A stretch of 64,000 nt of DNA from an uncultured Verrucomicrobia subdivision 3 bacterium (GCA_903850425.1 CAINLR010000093.1:1-64000); one strand, 5' to 3'. Positions 6,764-16,708 are shown, counted from the first letter of the stretch. Program-made: numbers and translations. Notes: generated from the sequence alone by a model not told the origin.

Positions 6764-9577
6764 ATGGCACGTCGCATGGGCAAAACTCTTATTATCGCGG
6801 AAAAGCCGTCGGTCGCTGGTGACATCGCCAGAGCGCTCGGCAAGTTCGAAAAACAGGCAGATCACTACGAGAATGACCACTATGTCATCTCGTCAGCGGT
6901 CGGCCATTTGCTGACCATTGCCGTGCCCGAACAGTTCGAGGTCAAGCGCGGCAAGTGGACTTTCGCCCATCTGCCGGTCATTCCGCCGCACTTTGATTTG
7001 CTGCCCATTGAAAAAAATGAGGCGCGGCTCAAAGTGCTGGTCAAACTCATCAAGCGGAAGGATGTCACGGCCATCGTGAATGCGTGCGACGCCGGGCGCG
7101 AGGGCGAATTGATTTTCCGTTACATCGTTCAATACGCCAAAGCCAAACAGCCCATCCAACGCCTCTGGCTGCAATCCATGACGCCGGCCGCGATCCGCGA
7201 CGGCTTTGCACATCTGCGCACGGACGCGGAGATGATGCCGCTCGCCGACGCGGCGACTTGTCGCAGCGAGAGCGACTGGCTCATCGGCATCAACGGCACG
7301 CGCGCCATGACGGCGTTCAATTCCAAGACCGGCGGCTTTCATCTCACGACGGTTGGCCGCGTGCAGACTCCGACGCTGGCGATTTTGGTCGAGCGCGAGG
7401 AGAAAATTAAAAAATTTGTTCCGCGCAACTATTGGGAAATCCACGGCACGTTTGGCGCGCAGGCGGGCGAATATGCCGGGCGCTGGTTCGACGAAAAATT
7501 TTCCAAGAAGGAAGGCGACGAGCAATCGAAGCAGGAGCGCGCTTGGGATGTCAGTTTTGCTGAAGCGATCAAGGCGAAATGCCTCGGCAAGCCGGGCATC
7601 GTCACCGAAGAGAGCAAGCCGACGACCTCGATGTCGCCGCAGCTTTATGATTTAACGACGCTGCAGCGCGAGGCGAACGGTCGCTTCGGTTTCTCCGCCA
7701 AGAACACGCTCGGCCTCGCGCAGGCGCTTTACGAAAAACACAAGGTGCTGACGTATCCGAGAACGGATTCGCGCGCGTTGCCGGAGGATTATCTGGAGAC
7801 GGTGAAGGCGACGATGGGGATGCTGGCTGGGACCAATTACAGCACGCCGGCGGAAACGATTTTGAAGAACGGTTGGGTGCGCCCGAACAAGCGCATCTTT
7901 AATAATGCGAAAGTTTCGGACCACTTTGCGATCATTCCCACGACGGTGGCACCAAAGCATTTGAGCGAGCCGGAGCAGAAACTTTACGACCTCGTCACGA
8001 AACGGTTTCTCGCGATCTTTTATCCGGCCGCGGAATTTCTCGTCACCACGCGCATCACGCGCGTCGAGGGCGAGCCGTTCAAGAGCGATGGCAAAGTGAT
8101 GGTGAACGCGGGCTGGCTTGCCGTCTATGGCAAGGAAGCGGCAGAGTCCGATGACACGCCGAGCCTCGTGCCGGTGAAGCCGAACGAAACGGTCAAGACC
8201 GAGAAAATCGAAGTCGAGGCGAACGTCACCAAGCCTCCGGCACGCTACACGGAAGCGACGTTGCTTGGCGCGATGGAGGGCGCGGGCAAGTTGATCGAGG
8301 ACGACGATCTGCGCGAGGCGATGCATGATAAAGGTCTCGGCACGCCCGCCACACGCGCGACCATCATCGAAGGGTTGCTCTGGGAAAAATATATTCACCG
8401 CAACGGCCGCGAATTGCAGCCGACCGCGAAGGCGTTTTCCATCATCACGCTGCTGCGCGGACTGGAAATTCCGCAGCTCTCTTCGCCGGAACTCACGGGC
8501 GAATGGGAATTCAAATTGAACCTCATGGCGCGCGGCCAGATGAAGCGCGACGATTTCATGAAGGAAATCGCTGACGCGACGCGCGACATCGTGGCGAAAG
8601 CCAAGCTGCACGAGAGCGACACGGTGCCCGGCGATTACGGCAAGCTCAACGTGCCGTGCCCGAAATGCGGCGGCGAGATTCTGGAAAACTACAAAAAATT
8701 CCAGTGCCAGAAATGCGATTTCGCGCTTTGGAAAATTGTCGCGAGCCGGCAGTTGGAGATTTTCGAGGTCGAGGAACTCATCAGCAAGGGCGTGGTCGGG
8801 CCGCTGCAAGGTTTCCGCAGCAAGCAGGGTTTTCCCTTCGCGGCGATCATCAAGATGGACGCGGAATTCAAGCCGCAGTTTGATTTCGGCAACGACCAGA
8901 ACAAGGACGGCGAGGCGAGCGCGCCCGTTGATTTCACCGGCAAGGAACCGCTTGGCAAATGTCCCGCGTGCGGCGGCAACGTCTATGACGCGGGCATGAA
9001 TTACGTCTGCGAGAAGCAGGCCGCGCCGGAGAAGACCTGCACGTTCCGCAGCGGCAAAATCATTTTGCAGCAGACGATTGAGCCGGCGCAGATCACCAAA
9101 TTATTGGCGACTGGTAAAACCGATTTGCTCAAGAACTTTGTCTCCAAGAAAAACAACCGCAAATTCGAGGCGTTCCTCGTGGTAAAGGACGGCAAGACGG
9201 CGTTTGAATTCGCGCCGCGCGAAAAAAAGGGCAAGGCGGGCGCGGGCAAAACCAACTCCGAGCCGTTGCCGAAGGTTGATTTCACCGGCAAGGAACCGAT
9301 TGGCAAATGTCCGAAGTGCGGTGCCAACGTCTTTGACACCGACACCGGCTATCTATGCGAGAAAACGCAGTTGGACGCCAAGGCGTGCAAATTCAAGATC
9401 GGCAAGGAAATTTTGCAGCAGCCGATCGAACTGGCGCAGGCACAGAAAATTCTCGATGAGGGCAAAAGCGATCTGCTCACCAAATTTATTTCCAAAGCGG
9501 GCAAGCCGTTCCCGGCGTTTCTGGTGATGGACGGCAAGGGCAAGATCACGTTCGAGTTTCCGCCGCGCGACGAGTGA
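6764..9577 (+). CDS. topB: DNA topoisomerase III with three C-terminal zinc-ribbon-like repeats
   Basis: This type IA topoisomerase relaxes or decatenates DNA. The TOPRIM domain starts at TLIIAEKPSVAG and includes DAGREGELIF; the active-site tyrosine is Y331 in LTYPRTDS. After the core (about 600 residues) come three related C-terminal modules. The first has CPKCGG...CQKC; the second and third each begin VDFTGKEP-x-GKCPxCG and end in a TFEF/AFEF strand. At 937 aa it is much longer than E. coli TopB (about 650 aa) because of these modules. A second ATG four codons in (6776) fits the family start (MGKTLIIAEK) equally well. Confidence 0.95.
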   Translation: MARRMGKTLIIAEKPSVAGDIARALGKFEKQADHYENDHYVISSAVGHLLTIAVPEQFEVKRGKWTFAHLPVIPPHFDLLPIEKNEARLKVLVKLIKRKDVTAIVNACDAGREGELIFRYIVQYAKAKQPIQRLWLQSMTPAAIRDGFAHLRTDAEMMPLADAATCRSESDWLIGINGTRAMTAFNSKTGGFHLTTVGRVQTPTLAILVEREEKIKKFVPRNYWEIHGTFGAQAGEYAGRWFDEKFSKKEGDEQSKQERAWDVSFAEAIKAKCLGKPGIVTEESKPTTSMSPQLYDLTTLQREANGRFGFSAKNTLGLAQALYEKHKVLTYPRTDSRALPEDYLETVKATMGMLAGTNYSTPAETILKNGWVRPNKRIFNNAKVSDHFAIIPTTVAPKHLSEPEQKLYDLVTKRFLAIFYPAAEFLVTTRITRVEGEPFKSDGKVMVNAGWLAVYGKEAAESDDTPSLVPVKPNETVKTEKIEVEANVTKPPARYTEATLLGAMEGAGKLIEDDDLREAMHDKGLGTPATRATIIEGLLWEKYIHRNGRELQPTAKAFSIITLLRGLEIPQLSSPELTGEWEFKLNLMARGQMKRDDFMKEIADATRDIVAKAKLHESDTVPGDYGKLNVPCPKCGGEILENYKKFQCQKCDFALWKIVASRQLEIFEVEELISKGVVGPLQGFRSKQGFPFAAIIKMDAEFKPQFDFGNDQNKDGEASAPVDFTGKEPLGKCPACGGNVYDAGMNYVCEKQAAPEKTCTFRSGKIILQQTIEPAQITKLLATGKTDLLKNFVSKKNNRKFEAFLVVKDGKTAFEFAPREKKGKAGAGKTNSEPLPKVDFTGKEPIGKCPKCGANVFDTDTGYLCEKTQLDAKACKFKIGKEILQQPIELAQAQKILDEGKSDLLTKFISKAGKPFPAFLVMDGKGKITFEFPPRDE

Positions 9578-9583
9578 TTGGGG

Positions 9584-10462
9584 TTACGGCGTAGCCTTGC
9601 CAGTGTCTTTGTCTTTCAGCCGGGCTGCAGCGGCAAAAGTGAAGGACGGCTTTTCCGTGGCCAGCGCCAGGCCGAAATCCAGCATCGCTTGCTGACCTTC
9701 CGGCTCTACCTTGAGCGGCGGGAGAAACAGATTTACCGTGGCACCTTTGAGGCTGCCGACAAAATTCTGCCAGCGGCCGGCACCCGCGTCTTTCCGCTTC
9801 AGCGAGGCCAGCGTGACTTCCATTTTCGGCGTGCCGGCGGTGCGGCGAAACGTCAGCGCATTAACCCGCGCCACCATTTCATTTTGCGCCTGAACCGCGC
9901 CGTTGTGCCAGGCAAGGTCCTGCAGATTAATGGTCACCGGACTGGGCTGACCCGCACGGTTGAACCGCATCTGCACCAGATTGACGGCGCGCTGCCCGTT
10001 GGTGAACGTGCCTTCGATCTCCACGCTGCCGCTGCCGGCCCCGGCGACGTTGATGGCGCTGAGCTGGCGTTTGAGCGCGCCGCCCGCTTGCAATTCTTTC
10101 TCGCGCTGTTGAATTTTGCGAGAATGGTCAAAGACGTTTTGTTGAGAGCCGGTGCCGCTGAATTTGAATTCGCAGGTGGCCGTGAACGTCTGGCCGTTGG
10201 TCCGGCAAACCAAAGAAAGCACGCGCGCACATTGGGTGTTGCCCGCATTGGTGATCACGGAAACCGGCTCGGGCGAAATCAGCGGCACGAAATACATAAA
10301 CCGGCTGATCGGATTGTCGCGCGGTTCGCCACGACCGTAATCCAACTGCAAGGTCGGGCCGGTCGGCGCGGCGGCCAACGGAAATACCATTCTGCATAGG
10401 AGCGCCAAAATGGTCATCCGCAGCAGCGTTTTCGGGGACGATGAAAGAAACATTATGTGCAT
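9584..10462 (-). CDS. Exported protein of unknown function
   Basis: I do not recognise the family. The 292-aa protein has a likely signal peptide (basic KTLLR, then TILALLCRMVFPLAAAP). The mature part is predicted to be soluble and beta-rich, with a Gln/Lys-rich helical stretch near residues 112-130 (HSRKIQQREKELQ). The cysteines in TQCARVLSLVC could form a disulfide. It converges on topB with only 6 bp between the stop codons and no room for a separate terminator. Internal ATGs at 10453 and 10417 are alternative starts, and the last would shorten the signal peptide. Confidence 0.65.
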   Translation of the reverse strand: MHIMFLSSSPKTLLRMTILALLCRMVFPLAAAPTGPTLQLDYGRGEPRDNPISRFMYFVPLISPEPVSVITNAGNTQCARVLSLVCRTNGQTFTATCEFKFSGTGSQQNVFDHSRKIQQREKELQAGGALKRQLSAINVAGAGSGSVEIEGTFTNGQRAVNLVQMRFNRAGQPSPVTINLQDLAWHNGAVQAQNEMVARVNALTFRRTAGTPKMEVTLASLKRKDAGAGRWQNFVGSLKGATVNLFLPPLKVEPEGQQAMLDFGLALATEKPSFTFAAAARLKDKDTGKATP

Positions 10463-10584
10463 TTTCCAGAGTCCACATCCTCTTTCAAGCCTTGAGTCGC
10501 GCGAATCGTGCTTATCAGGCAGGATTCAAGATAATGCTTTTCAAGACTGGGTATTGATCTATTTTCGGCTTACATCCAAACTTT

Positions 10585-11271
10585 ATGAAGCCTATCTTGA
10601 CAGTTTTGTGGCTGGCCTTGGCAGTAAGTTCATTCGCATTGACACCTGGGCCGACAATCATCCGTGAATGTCCAAGCTGCAAGGAACCGCTAAAACAATT
10701 CACCATTGGCTCCGGCAATAACTTTGGCGCGACCTTCTGGACGGATGGAAAAATGGAGGCACCGATGTGGCCGGACAAGCCCGCGCTCGTAAATTGCCCC
10801 CACTGCATGAAGACCTTCTGGCTCGAGGACGTCAAACAGCTTGCGGAGCTTGACTTGTTTCGCAGGGACGCAGCCAAACACTGGGAGACGGCGAAGGTGG
10901 TGGTGGATCCGGTGGAGACAAATTACCTCGCGGCCGCAAATGCGCCGGGCGTGAAGTTGGATCGTGAGTTGTATGCGCGGAGACATGCTTGGTGGCTCGC
11001 CAATGACGCGGTGCGCAGACAGGCAGACGGTCAATTGGTTTGGAATGCTGCCCAGCGCAATAATCTTCAGCGATTGGCGGCTTTGCTCAGCGATAAGGAT
11101 TCGTGCGAAGGCCTGCAAAAAGGAGAAATTTTCCGCGAGTTGGGAAACTACGACGCCTGCATCAAATTGCTCGACGGGCTGCCGACGGACAGCAATACAA
11201 CAAAAATGAACGCGGATATTTTGAAGAATCTGGCCATCCAAAAAAAATCAACAGTGGCACGCTGGCCCTAG
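10585..11271 (+). CDS. Exported protein with two CxxC pairs, function unknown
   Basis: The 228-aa product starts with a short signal peptide (KPILTVLWLALAVSSFA). Two CxxC pairs, ECPSCKEP near residue 29 and NCPHCMKT near residue 71, look like a zinc ribbon interrupted by a loop. The C-terminal half is helical, with a GEIFRELGNYDACIKLLD segment reminiscent of a TPR-like hairpin. The last residues (KKSTVARWP) do not continue the helical pattern, so a recent frameshift or truncation at the 3' end is possible. It precedes the alpha/beta hydrolase by 46 bp on the same strand. Confidence 0.65.
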   Translation: MKPILTVLWLALAVSSFALTPGPTIIRECPSCKEPLKQFTIGSGNNFGATFWTDGKMEAPMWPDKPALVNCPHCMKTFWLEDVKQLAELDLFRRDAAKHWETAKVVVDPVETNYLAAANAPGVKLDRELYARRHAWWLANDAVRRQADGQLVWNAAQRNNLQRLAALLSDKDSCEGLQKGEIFRELGNYDACIKLLDGLPTDSNTTKMNADILKNLAIQKKSTVARWP

Positions 11272-11317
11272 TAATGGCATAGCTGCGGTCGCTCATTCGG
11301 ATCACTTCAATAACCGG

Positions 11318-12079
11318 GTGCAACTCCATTTCAAAGAATCCGGACGGGGCAGGACGCTCATCTTGTTGCACGGCTTGTTCGGTTCGTTGGACAACTGGCA
11401 TCACCATGCGCTGCGACTGGCGGAGTCGTTCCACGTTTTCGCGCTGGATCAGCGCAATCATGGCCAGTCACCGCACAGTGACGAGATGAACTATCCGGTC
11501 ATGGCCGCCGATGTGAATCGCTTCATGGCGGCGCGCGGGATCGCCAGCGCGCTGGTCATCGGCCATTCGATGGGCGGCAAAACGGCGATGCAGTTCGCGC
11601 TGCAATTTCCCGAACGCGTTGAAAAGCTCGTCGTGGCCGACATGGCACCGCGCGGCTATGCGCCGGCGCACGACAAGATTTTCGCCGCGCTGCTCGCGCT
11701 GGACTTGAATTCGTTCGTATCGCGGCCGGCCATCGAAGACGCGCTGGCGACGGAAATACCCAATCTGTTATTGCGCCGCTTTCTGCTGAAAAACCTGGGC
11801 CGCGATGACGCGGGGAAGTTTTTCTGGAAAATGAATTTGCGCGGCGTGGCCGCCAGCTACTTGAAACTCGGCGAACCGGTTTCCGCGCTGGGTCCTTTTG
11901 CCAAACCGACGCTGTTTATTCGCGGCGGAAAATCGAAATACATCAACCCGGAAGACGGGGCGATGATCCGCGAATTATTTCCCGAGTCGCAAATCCAAAC
12001 CATCGCCGAAGCCAGCCACTGGGTTCACGCCGATCAGCCGGTGGCATTTCTACAACTGGTCCAGGAATTTTTGGAGTGA
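11318..12079 (+). CDS. Alpha/beta-fold hydrolase, YbfF-like esterase
   Basis: The protein is a cytoplasmic esterase-type hydrolase. The 253-aa sequence has the oxyanion-region HGLFGSLDNW, the FALDQRNHGQS strand-loop, the nucleophile elbow GHSMGG with S84, and a late histidine in ASHWVHADQP. These match the YbfF/acyl-CoA esterase group best. The start is GTG at 11318, which places LHFKESG at the beginning of the fold; no closer ATG fits. The physiological substrate cannot be named from the sequence. Confidence 0.88.
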   Translation: MQLHFKESGRGRTLILLHGLFGSLDNWHHHALRLAESFHVFALDQRNHGQSPHSDEMNYPVMAADVNRFMAARGIASALVIGHSMGGKTAMQFALQFPERVEKLVVADMAPRGYAPAHDKIFAALLALDLNSFVSRPAIEDALATEIPNLLLRRFLLKNLGRDDAGKFFWKMNLRGVAASYLKLGEPVSALGPFAKPTLFIRGGKSKYINPEDGAMIRELFPESQIQTIAEASHWVHADQPVAFLQLVQEFLE

Positions 12080-12135
12080 CCGCGAAATACGCGAACGAAA
12101 GAATTTTCATTTCGCGTATTTGGCGTATTTCGCGG
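12080..12135. repeat. Inverted repeat CCGCGAAATACGC / GCGTATTTCGCGG
   Basis: Two perfect 13-bp arms flank a 30-nt centre that itself contains related ATTTCGCGTATT sequence. It lies directly after the stop of the hydrolase gene and could act as a transcription-end hairpin, but no T-run follows. Such sequence is of the dispersed intergenic type seen elsewhere in the window. Confidence 0.75.
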
Positions 12136-12171
12136 TTTATCAATTTCGCCTTTGCTTTAGACTAGGCCGCG

Positions 12172-13143
12172 ATGGAACCAACCTCGGAGAATCCGCCAAC
12201 TGAAACCCGCGACAAATGGATCGGGAAATTTCTCGTGCATCTGGCCACGGATCGCGGCGCGTCGGTTTACACGCAGCGAAATTATTCGCAGGCCCTGACA
12301 GAATTTTCCCGCTGGCATCTGGATGAGCGCAAGGCCGCGCCGGCGTGGGAGAAATTGTCGCGCGATGACTTTCGCGCTTTCTTGCGGTTGCTCGGCCGGA
12401 ACCGATTGAGCCGCGCCGCCGTGCAGCTCCGGTTCTCAGCGCTGCGGACGTTCTTCAAATTTCTGATGCGGCACGGCGTCCTGGAAAATTTGCCGATCAA
12501 GAATCTATCGCTGCCAAAACCGGAAAAGCGGTTGCCACGGTTTTTGACGCAGCTTCAGATGGAAGCCCTGCTGATCGCCCCGGCAAAATTGCTGGAGACG
12601 CAGAAGCAAAAAAAAGGTCCAGGCCGGCCGATCTCGGCGGAAGTTTGTTGGCGCGACATCGCGGTGCTGGAGACGATTTATTCGTGCGGCTTGCGCGTCA
12701 GCGAGCTCTGCGGTTTGCGCGTGGATGACCTTGATTGGAGCGAGCAGATCGTCCGTGTTCGCGGCAAAGGCAAGAAGGAACGGTTGGTGCCCATCGGCCA
12801 GCCAGCCTTGAAAGCGATTCAAAATTATTGGGCCGTTCAGCTGGAAGCCCCGGTGAGTTTGAAGCCGGTTTTTTGTTCAGACACGAAAAAGGCCGGGCCG
12901 CTGGCACCGCTGCAACTGTCACGGCGTTTGAAACAATATCTCGCGATTGCCGGTCTGGACCCGAAACTCACACCGCACAAGCTGCGGCACAGCTATGCGA
13001 CGCATCTGCTCGACGCCGGCGCGGACTTGCGCAGCGTGCAGGAGTTGCTCGGTCACGCGCACCTCATCACCACCCAGGTTTACACGCACGTCACGACGGA
13101 ACGACTGAAGAAAGCCTACGACGCGGCGCATCCGCGGGCCTAA
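12172..13143 (+). CDS. Tyrosine recombinase, XerC/XerD type
   Basis: Xer recombinases resolve chromosome dimers at dif. The 323-aa protein has an N-terminal SAM-like core-binding domain (residues about 13-105) and a catalytic domain. The active-site residues are all visible: R175 (GLRVSELCGL), K199, H269 and R272 (PHKLRHSYATHLL), H295 (LLGHA) and Y304 (TQVYTHV). The length fits Xer proteins, with a short basic insertion (QKQKKGPGR) before the catalytic domain. I cannot decide between XerC and XerD. It could also be a phage-type integrase, but no phage genes are nearby. Confidence 0.9.
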   Translation: MEPTSENPPTETRDKWIGKFLVHLATDRGASVYTQRNYSQALTEFSRWHLDERKAAPAWEKLSRDDFRAFLRLLGRNRLSRAAVQLRFSALRTFFKFLMRHGVLENLPIKNLSLPKPEKRLPRFLTQLQMEALLIAPAKLLETQKQKKGPGRPISAEVCWRDIAVLETIYSCGLRVSELCGLRVDDLDWSEQIVRVRGKGKKERLVPIGQPALKAIQNYWAVQLEAPVSLKPVFCSDTKKAGPLAPLQLSRRLKQYLAIAGLDPKLTPHKLRHSYATHLLDAGADLRSVQELLGHAHLITTQVYTHVTTERLKKAYDAAHPRA

Positions 13144-13445
13144 AGTTGCCGCGGAATTTTTGGCAAACAGCGAACTGGCGTAAATGTTCACGCGCGCACC
13201 GAACTGGAGCGCCGAGCACCGTCTTGGCTCGTCCCCAACGGAGCGGAGGCTCGCTGAGTCGGTGCTCGCCGATCCCTTGCTTTCGGCCGCAGGTGCATGA
13301 GATGCCCCGGTGAACTCACCGGCGGGATGCCGGTGCCACCAATCCAGAGCAATCTCCGCCAATTTTTGCAAAAGTTTTTCAATTGTCTTTCAGGAGGGCA
13401 GGCCCACAATCAATGCTTGGAATATTTTTCCGATGCTTTTTTTAA
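13144..13445. repeat. 302-bp intergenic stretch with dispersed-type inverted repeats
   Basis: No gene is visible. The stretch holds imperfect inverted repeats: GCGCCGAGCACC near 13209 against GGTGCTCGCCG at 13261-13271, and a cluster of CCGGTGAACTCACCGG and GATGCCGGTG near 13299-13333. The composition resembles the palindromic repeat families described for other gaps in this window. The end next to the transporter gene (after about 13400) is AT-rich and is the likely promoter side. Confidence 0.5.
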
Positions 13446-15188
13446 ATGAAAATTGATTTTGCTTTTCGGCCCAAACTGGTGGACACGCTGAAGGATTACT
13501 CGGCGCAGAATTTTCTGGCGGATTTGAACGCCGGCGTGGTCGTCGGCATCGTGGCGCTGCCGCTGTCGCTGGCGCTGGCGATCGCGTCCGGACTGCCGCC
13601 GGCCATCGGCTTGTTCACGGCCATCATCGGCGGGCTGCTGGTGTCGGCGCTGGGCGGTTCACGCGTGCAAATCGGCGGGCCGGCGGGAGCGTTCGTGCCG
13701 CTGCTCGCGCCCATCGTGATGGTGCACGGGCCGGAGGCGTTGGTGGTGTGTGCCTTCATGGCCGGCGCGATCTTGTTCGTGCTGGGCGCGTCGCGGCTGG
13801 GGACGATGATCCGATACATTCCGTTTCCGGTGGTGACGGGTTTCACGAGCGGCATCGCGATCATCATCATGAGCACGCAGTTGAAGGATTTCTTCGGGCT
13901 GTCCGAAACGCTGCCATCTGAGTTCGCGGGGAAGGTGAAGGCGTTTCTCTACGCCAAAACGGCGGAGGGCCAACTGTTTTTCCAGCCGCATTTTCATTTG
14001 AATCTGCCGACGGTTTTGCTGGCCGTCGCCTGCACGCTGGCCATCTGGTTTTGGCCGAAAAAGCTCAGCAAACTACTGCCGGGTTCGATGGCGGTCGTGG
14101 TTTTAGCGACGCTGGCGGAAAAGCTTTTCCACCTGAACGAGCAGTTTTCCATCGTCACGCTCGGCTCAAAATTCGGTGAGCTGCCGCGCACGCTGCCGTT
14201 GCCGCACTGGCCGTCGCTGTCGCTGGAAGCCTGGCAGGCGCTGGTGCCGGCGGCCATGACAGTGGCGGTGCTGGGCGCCATTGAATCGCTGCTTTCCGCC
14301 GTGGTGGCGGACGGCATGATTGACGACCGGCACGACTCGAATCAGGAATTGATGGGGCAGGGCATCGCGAACATGGCGATGGGAGTTTTCGGCGGGATGC
14401 CCTGCACGGGCGTCATCGCGCGCACGGCGACGAACGTGCGCAGCGGCGGGCGCTCGCCGGTGGCGGGCATCATTCATGCGCTGACGGTCTTGGCGATTTT
14501 GCTCCTGGCGGCGCCCCTGGCAAAAAATATTCCGCTCGCCGCGCTGGCGGCGGTGCTCGTGGTGGTGTCGCTGCGCATGGGGGAGTGGCACCAGTTTGTG
14601 CGGCTAAAACGCTGGCCGAAAAGCGATGTGGCAGTATTTTTGTGTGCCTTCATTTTCACGGTGACCCTGGATCTGCCAACGGCCGTAGGCACGTCGTTGA
14701 TTCTGGCTTCCGCATTATTGGTGAAACGCCTGGCGGAAACCGCCAATGTGACTCCGGACGCCGGGGTGACGCAGGGAGATTCTCCCGGGCAGCAAACCGA
14801 GGGCAAACTCATTCCCAACGGCGTGCTGGTCTTTCGCGTTTTTGGAGCCTTCTTTTTTGGCGCGGCGGACAAGTTGGAATCGTCGTTGCGTCGTGCAGGG
14901 GAACTGCCTGAAGTGCTGGTTTTGAGGATGCGCGATGTGCTGGCGCTGGATGCGACCGGGTTGGATGCGCTGGAAGACCTGTGGGAAAAATTGCAGAAGA
15001 AAAAGAAGCACTTGATCTTGTGCGGACCACATTCACAACCCTTGTTTGCCTTGACGCGGGCTGGCTTCCTTGACCGGATCGGCATGGAAAACGTCTGCGG
15101 GGACATGGCGGCATCGCTCGCACGCGCTCAAGACTTACTGAATCAAAAGATGAATCAAAAGAAAAACAAAAAAAATATTGACAGTTGA
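13446..15188 (+). CDS. SulP-family anion transporter with STAS domain
   Basis: The protein is an inner-membrane permease for sulfate, bicarbonate or dicarboxylates. The 580-aa sequence starts with a cytoplasmic segment, then about 10-12 hydrophobic segments from residue 27 (DLNAGVVVGIVALPLSLALA), including the SulP signature GLFTAIIGGLLVSALGG. The region ANMAMGVFGGMPCTGVIARTA is typical of the family. Residues about 455-570 form a STAS domain (VLVFRVFGAFFFGAADKLE...VLRMRDVLALDATGLDAL). The substrate cannot be determined; DauA/YchM-like and bicarbonate-transporting BicA-like proteins share this layout. The C-terminus is Lys/Asn/Gln rich. Confidence 0.9.
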   Translation: MKIDFAFRPKLVDTLKDYSAQNFLADLNAGVVVGIVALPLSLALAIASGLPPAIGLFTAIIGGLLVSALGGSRVQIGGPAGAFVPLLAPIVMVHGPEALVVCAFMAGAILFVLGASRLGTMIRYIPFPVVTGFTSGIAIIIMSTQLKDFFGLSETLPSEFAGKVKAFLYAKTAEGQLFFQPHFHLNLPTVLLAVACTLAIWFWPKKLSKLLPGSMAVVVLATLAEKLFHLNEQFSIVTLGSKFGELPRTLPLPHWPSLSLEAWQALVPAAMTVAVLGAIESLLSAVVADGMIDDRHDSNQELMGQGIANMAMGVFGGMPCTGVIARTATNVRSGGRSPVAGIIHALTVLAILLLAAPLAKNIPLAALAAVLVVVSLRMGEWHQFVRLKRWPKSDVAVFLCAFIFTVTLDLPTAVGTSLILASALLVKRLAETANVTPDAGVTQGDSPGQQTEGKLIPNGVLVFRVFGAFFFGAADKLESSLRRAGELPEVLVLRMRDVLALDATGLDALEDLWEKLQKKKKHLILCGPHSQPLFALTRAGFLDRIGMENVCGDMAASLARAQDLLNQKMNQKKNKKNIDS

Positions 15189-15290
15189 ACCATCGTTCCC
15201 TAATTTTCCCCACGTCAGAGCCGTAAAAGTCAAATTTCCGCCGGCCCCTCGAATTTCAGAAGAAAATTGAGCGGTTGGTTTTTTTGTCGC

Positions 15291-15318
15291 TTTACGATTC
15301 GGGTTTGAACACTAGATT
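15291..15318 (+). promoter_or_regulatory. Possible promoter of the tRNA-Thr/tuf unit
   Basis: TTTACG (15291-15296) and TAGATT (15313-15318) are spaced by 16 bp. The second box ends 7 bp before the mature tRNA-Thr 5' end. Matches to the sigma70 consensus are moderate, so this is a tentative assignment based mainly on position. Confidence 0.35.
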
Positions 15319-15325
15319 TTTGGAT

Positions 15326-15401
15326 GCCCATGTAGCTCAGTTGGTAGAGCACGTCCTTGGTAAGGACGAGGTCATCAGTTCAATCCTGATCATGGGCTCC
15401 A
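15326..15401 (+). tRNA. tRNA-Thr (anticodon GGT)
   Basis: The acceptor stem GCCCATG pairs with CATGGGC. The anticodon stem CGTCC/GGACG encloses TTGGTAA with anticodon GGT, and the T-arm has GTTCAATCC. A discriminator T is followed by an encoded CCA. It lies 37 bp upstream of tuf, the common tRNA-Thr/tuf arrangement. Confidence 0.95.
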
Positions 15402-15437
15402 GTTAAACAAAAACACGCAACGCAACCAATAGATAGT

Positions 15438-16625
15438 ATGGCAAAAGAGCAATTTCAAAGAACTAAACCGCATGTCAACGTCGGCACCATCGGTCACGTT
15501 GACCACGGCAAATCCACACTCACGGCGGCCATTGTCCACGTGCAGTCCAAAAAAGGCTTGGCGACGCCGATCTCTTATGCCTCGATCACCAAAGGCGGCA
15601 CGGTTCGTGACGACACGAAGACCGTGACCATCGCGGTGTCGCATGTGGAATACGAAAGCCCGAAGCGCCATTACGCTCACGTTGATTGCCCTGGCCATGC
15701 GGATTATGTGAAAAACATGATCACGGGTGCCGCGCAGATGGACGGTGCGATCTTGGTGGTCAGTGCCGCCGACGGTCCGATGCCCCAGACCCGCGAGCAC
15801 ATCTTGCTTGCCCGCCAGGTCGGCGTCCCGAGCATCATCGTCTGCTTGAACAAAGTTGACCTTGCCGATGCCGATTTGCTCGAGTTGATCGAAATGGAAA
15901 TTCGTGACCTGCTCACGAAGTATGGTTTCCCCGGCGAAACGACGCCGATCATTCGCGCTTCTGCTACCGCTGCCCTCGCAGGCACGCCGGAAGGCGAAGC
16001 GCAAATCGCCGCTTTGCTCGAAGCGCTGGATACCTTTATTCCTGACCCGTTGCGCGAAGTGGACAAGCCCTTCTTGATGTGCGTCGAAGACGTGTTCACC
16101 ATTGAAGGTCGTGGCACGGTCGTTACCGGTCGCGTTGAACGCGGTGTGCTCAAGAAGATGGAAGAAGTCGAAATCGTCGGCTTGAAGGAAACACGCAAGA
16201 CCACGGCGACGGACATCGAAATGTTCCGCAAACTTTTGGATTCGGCGAGCGCCGGCGACAACGTCGGAGTGTTGCTGCGCGGCACCACCAAGGACGATGT
16301 CGAACGCGGCATGGTCTTGGCCAAGCCCGGTTCCATCAAGCCGCACACGAAGTTCAAGGCGGAAGTCTATGTGCTCTCCAAAGACGAAGGTGGCCGTCAC
16401 ACGCCGTTCTTCACGAACTATCGTCCGCAATTTTACTTCCGCACCTCCGACGTTACCGGCACGCTCACGCTGCCGACGGGCGTTGAAATGGTGATGCCGG
16501 GCGACAATGTCTCGGTGGACATCGAAATGCAGAAGCCGGTCGCGATGGAAAAAGGTCAGCGCTTCGCGATCCGCGAAGGTGGCCGCACCATCGGTGCCGG
16601 TCGCGTGTCCGACGTCGTCAGCTAA
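15438..16625 (+). CDS. tuf: Translation elongation factor Tu
   Basis: EF-Tu delivers aminoacyl-tRNA to the ribosome. The 395-aa protein has the G1 motif GHVDHGKST, the DCPGHADY G3 motif, NKVD (G4), and the two C-terminal beta-barrel domains including the ending [15 protein letters not shown]. Length and sequence are typical. It follows tRNA-Thr, and its own terminator (16643-16679) separates it from the downstream tRNA-Trp/secE unit. Confidence 0.98.
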   Translation: MAKEQFQRTKPHVNVGTIGHVDHGKSTLTAAIVHVQSKKGLATPISYASITKGGTVRDDTKTVTIAVSHVEYESPKRHYAHVDCPGHADYVKNMITGAAQMDGAILVVSAADGPMPQTREHILLARQVGVPSIIVCLNKVDLADADLLELIEMEIRDLLTKYGFPGETTPIIRASATAALAGTPEGEAQIAALLEALDTFIPDPLREVDKPFLMCVEDVFTIEGRGTVVTGRVERGVLKKMEEVEIVGLKETRKTTATDIEMFRKLLDSASAGDNVGVLLRGTTKDDVERGMVLAKPGSIKPHTKFKAEVYVLSKDEGGRHTPFFTNYRPQFYFRTSDVTGTLTLPTGVEMVMPGDNVSVDIEMQKPVAMEKGQRFAIREGGRTIGAGRVSDVVS

Positions 16626-16642
16626 TCCGCAGTTTTAGTCTC

Positions 16643-16679
16643 GGGAGCGCGGAGTGAAATTCCTCCGGGCTCCCTTTTT
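16643..16679 (+). terminator. Rho-independent terminator after tuf
   Basis: GGGAGC and GCTCCC pair at the base, with additional pairing between the inner GGAG and CTCC, followed directly by TTTTT. It lies 18 bp after the tuf stop codon. Confidence 0.85.
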
Positions 16680-16708
16680 GTCCCGGAATTTACAGGTTTT
16701 GGACGGAT

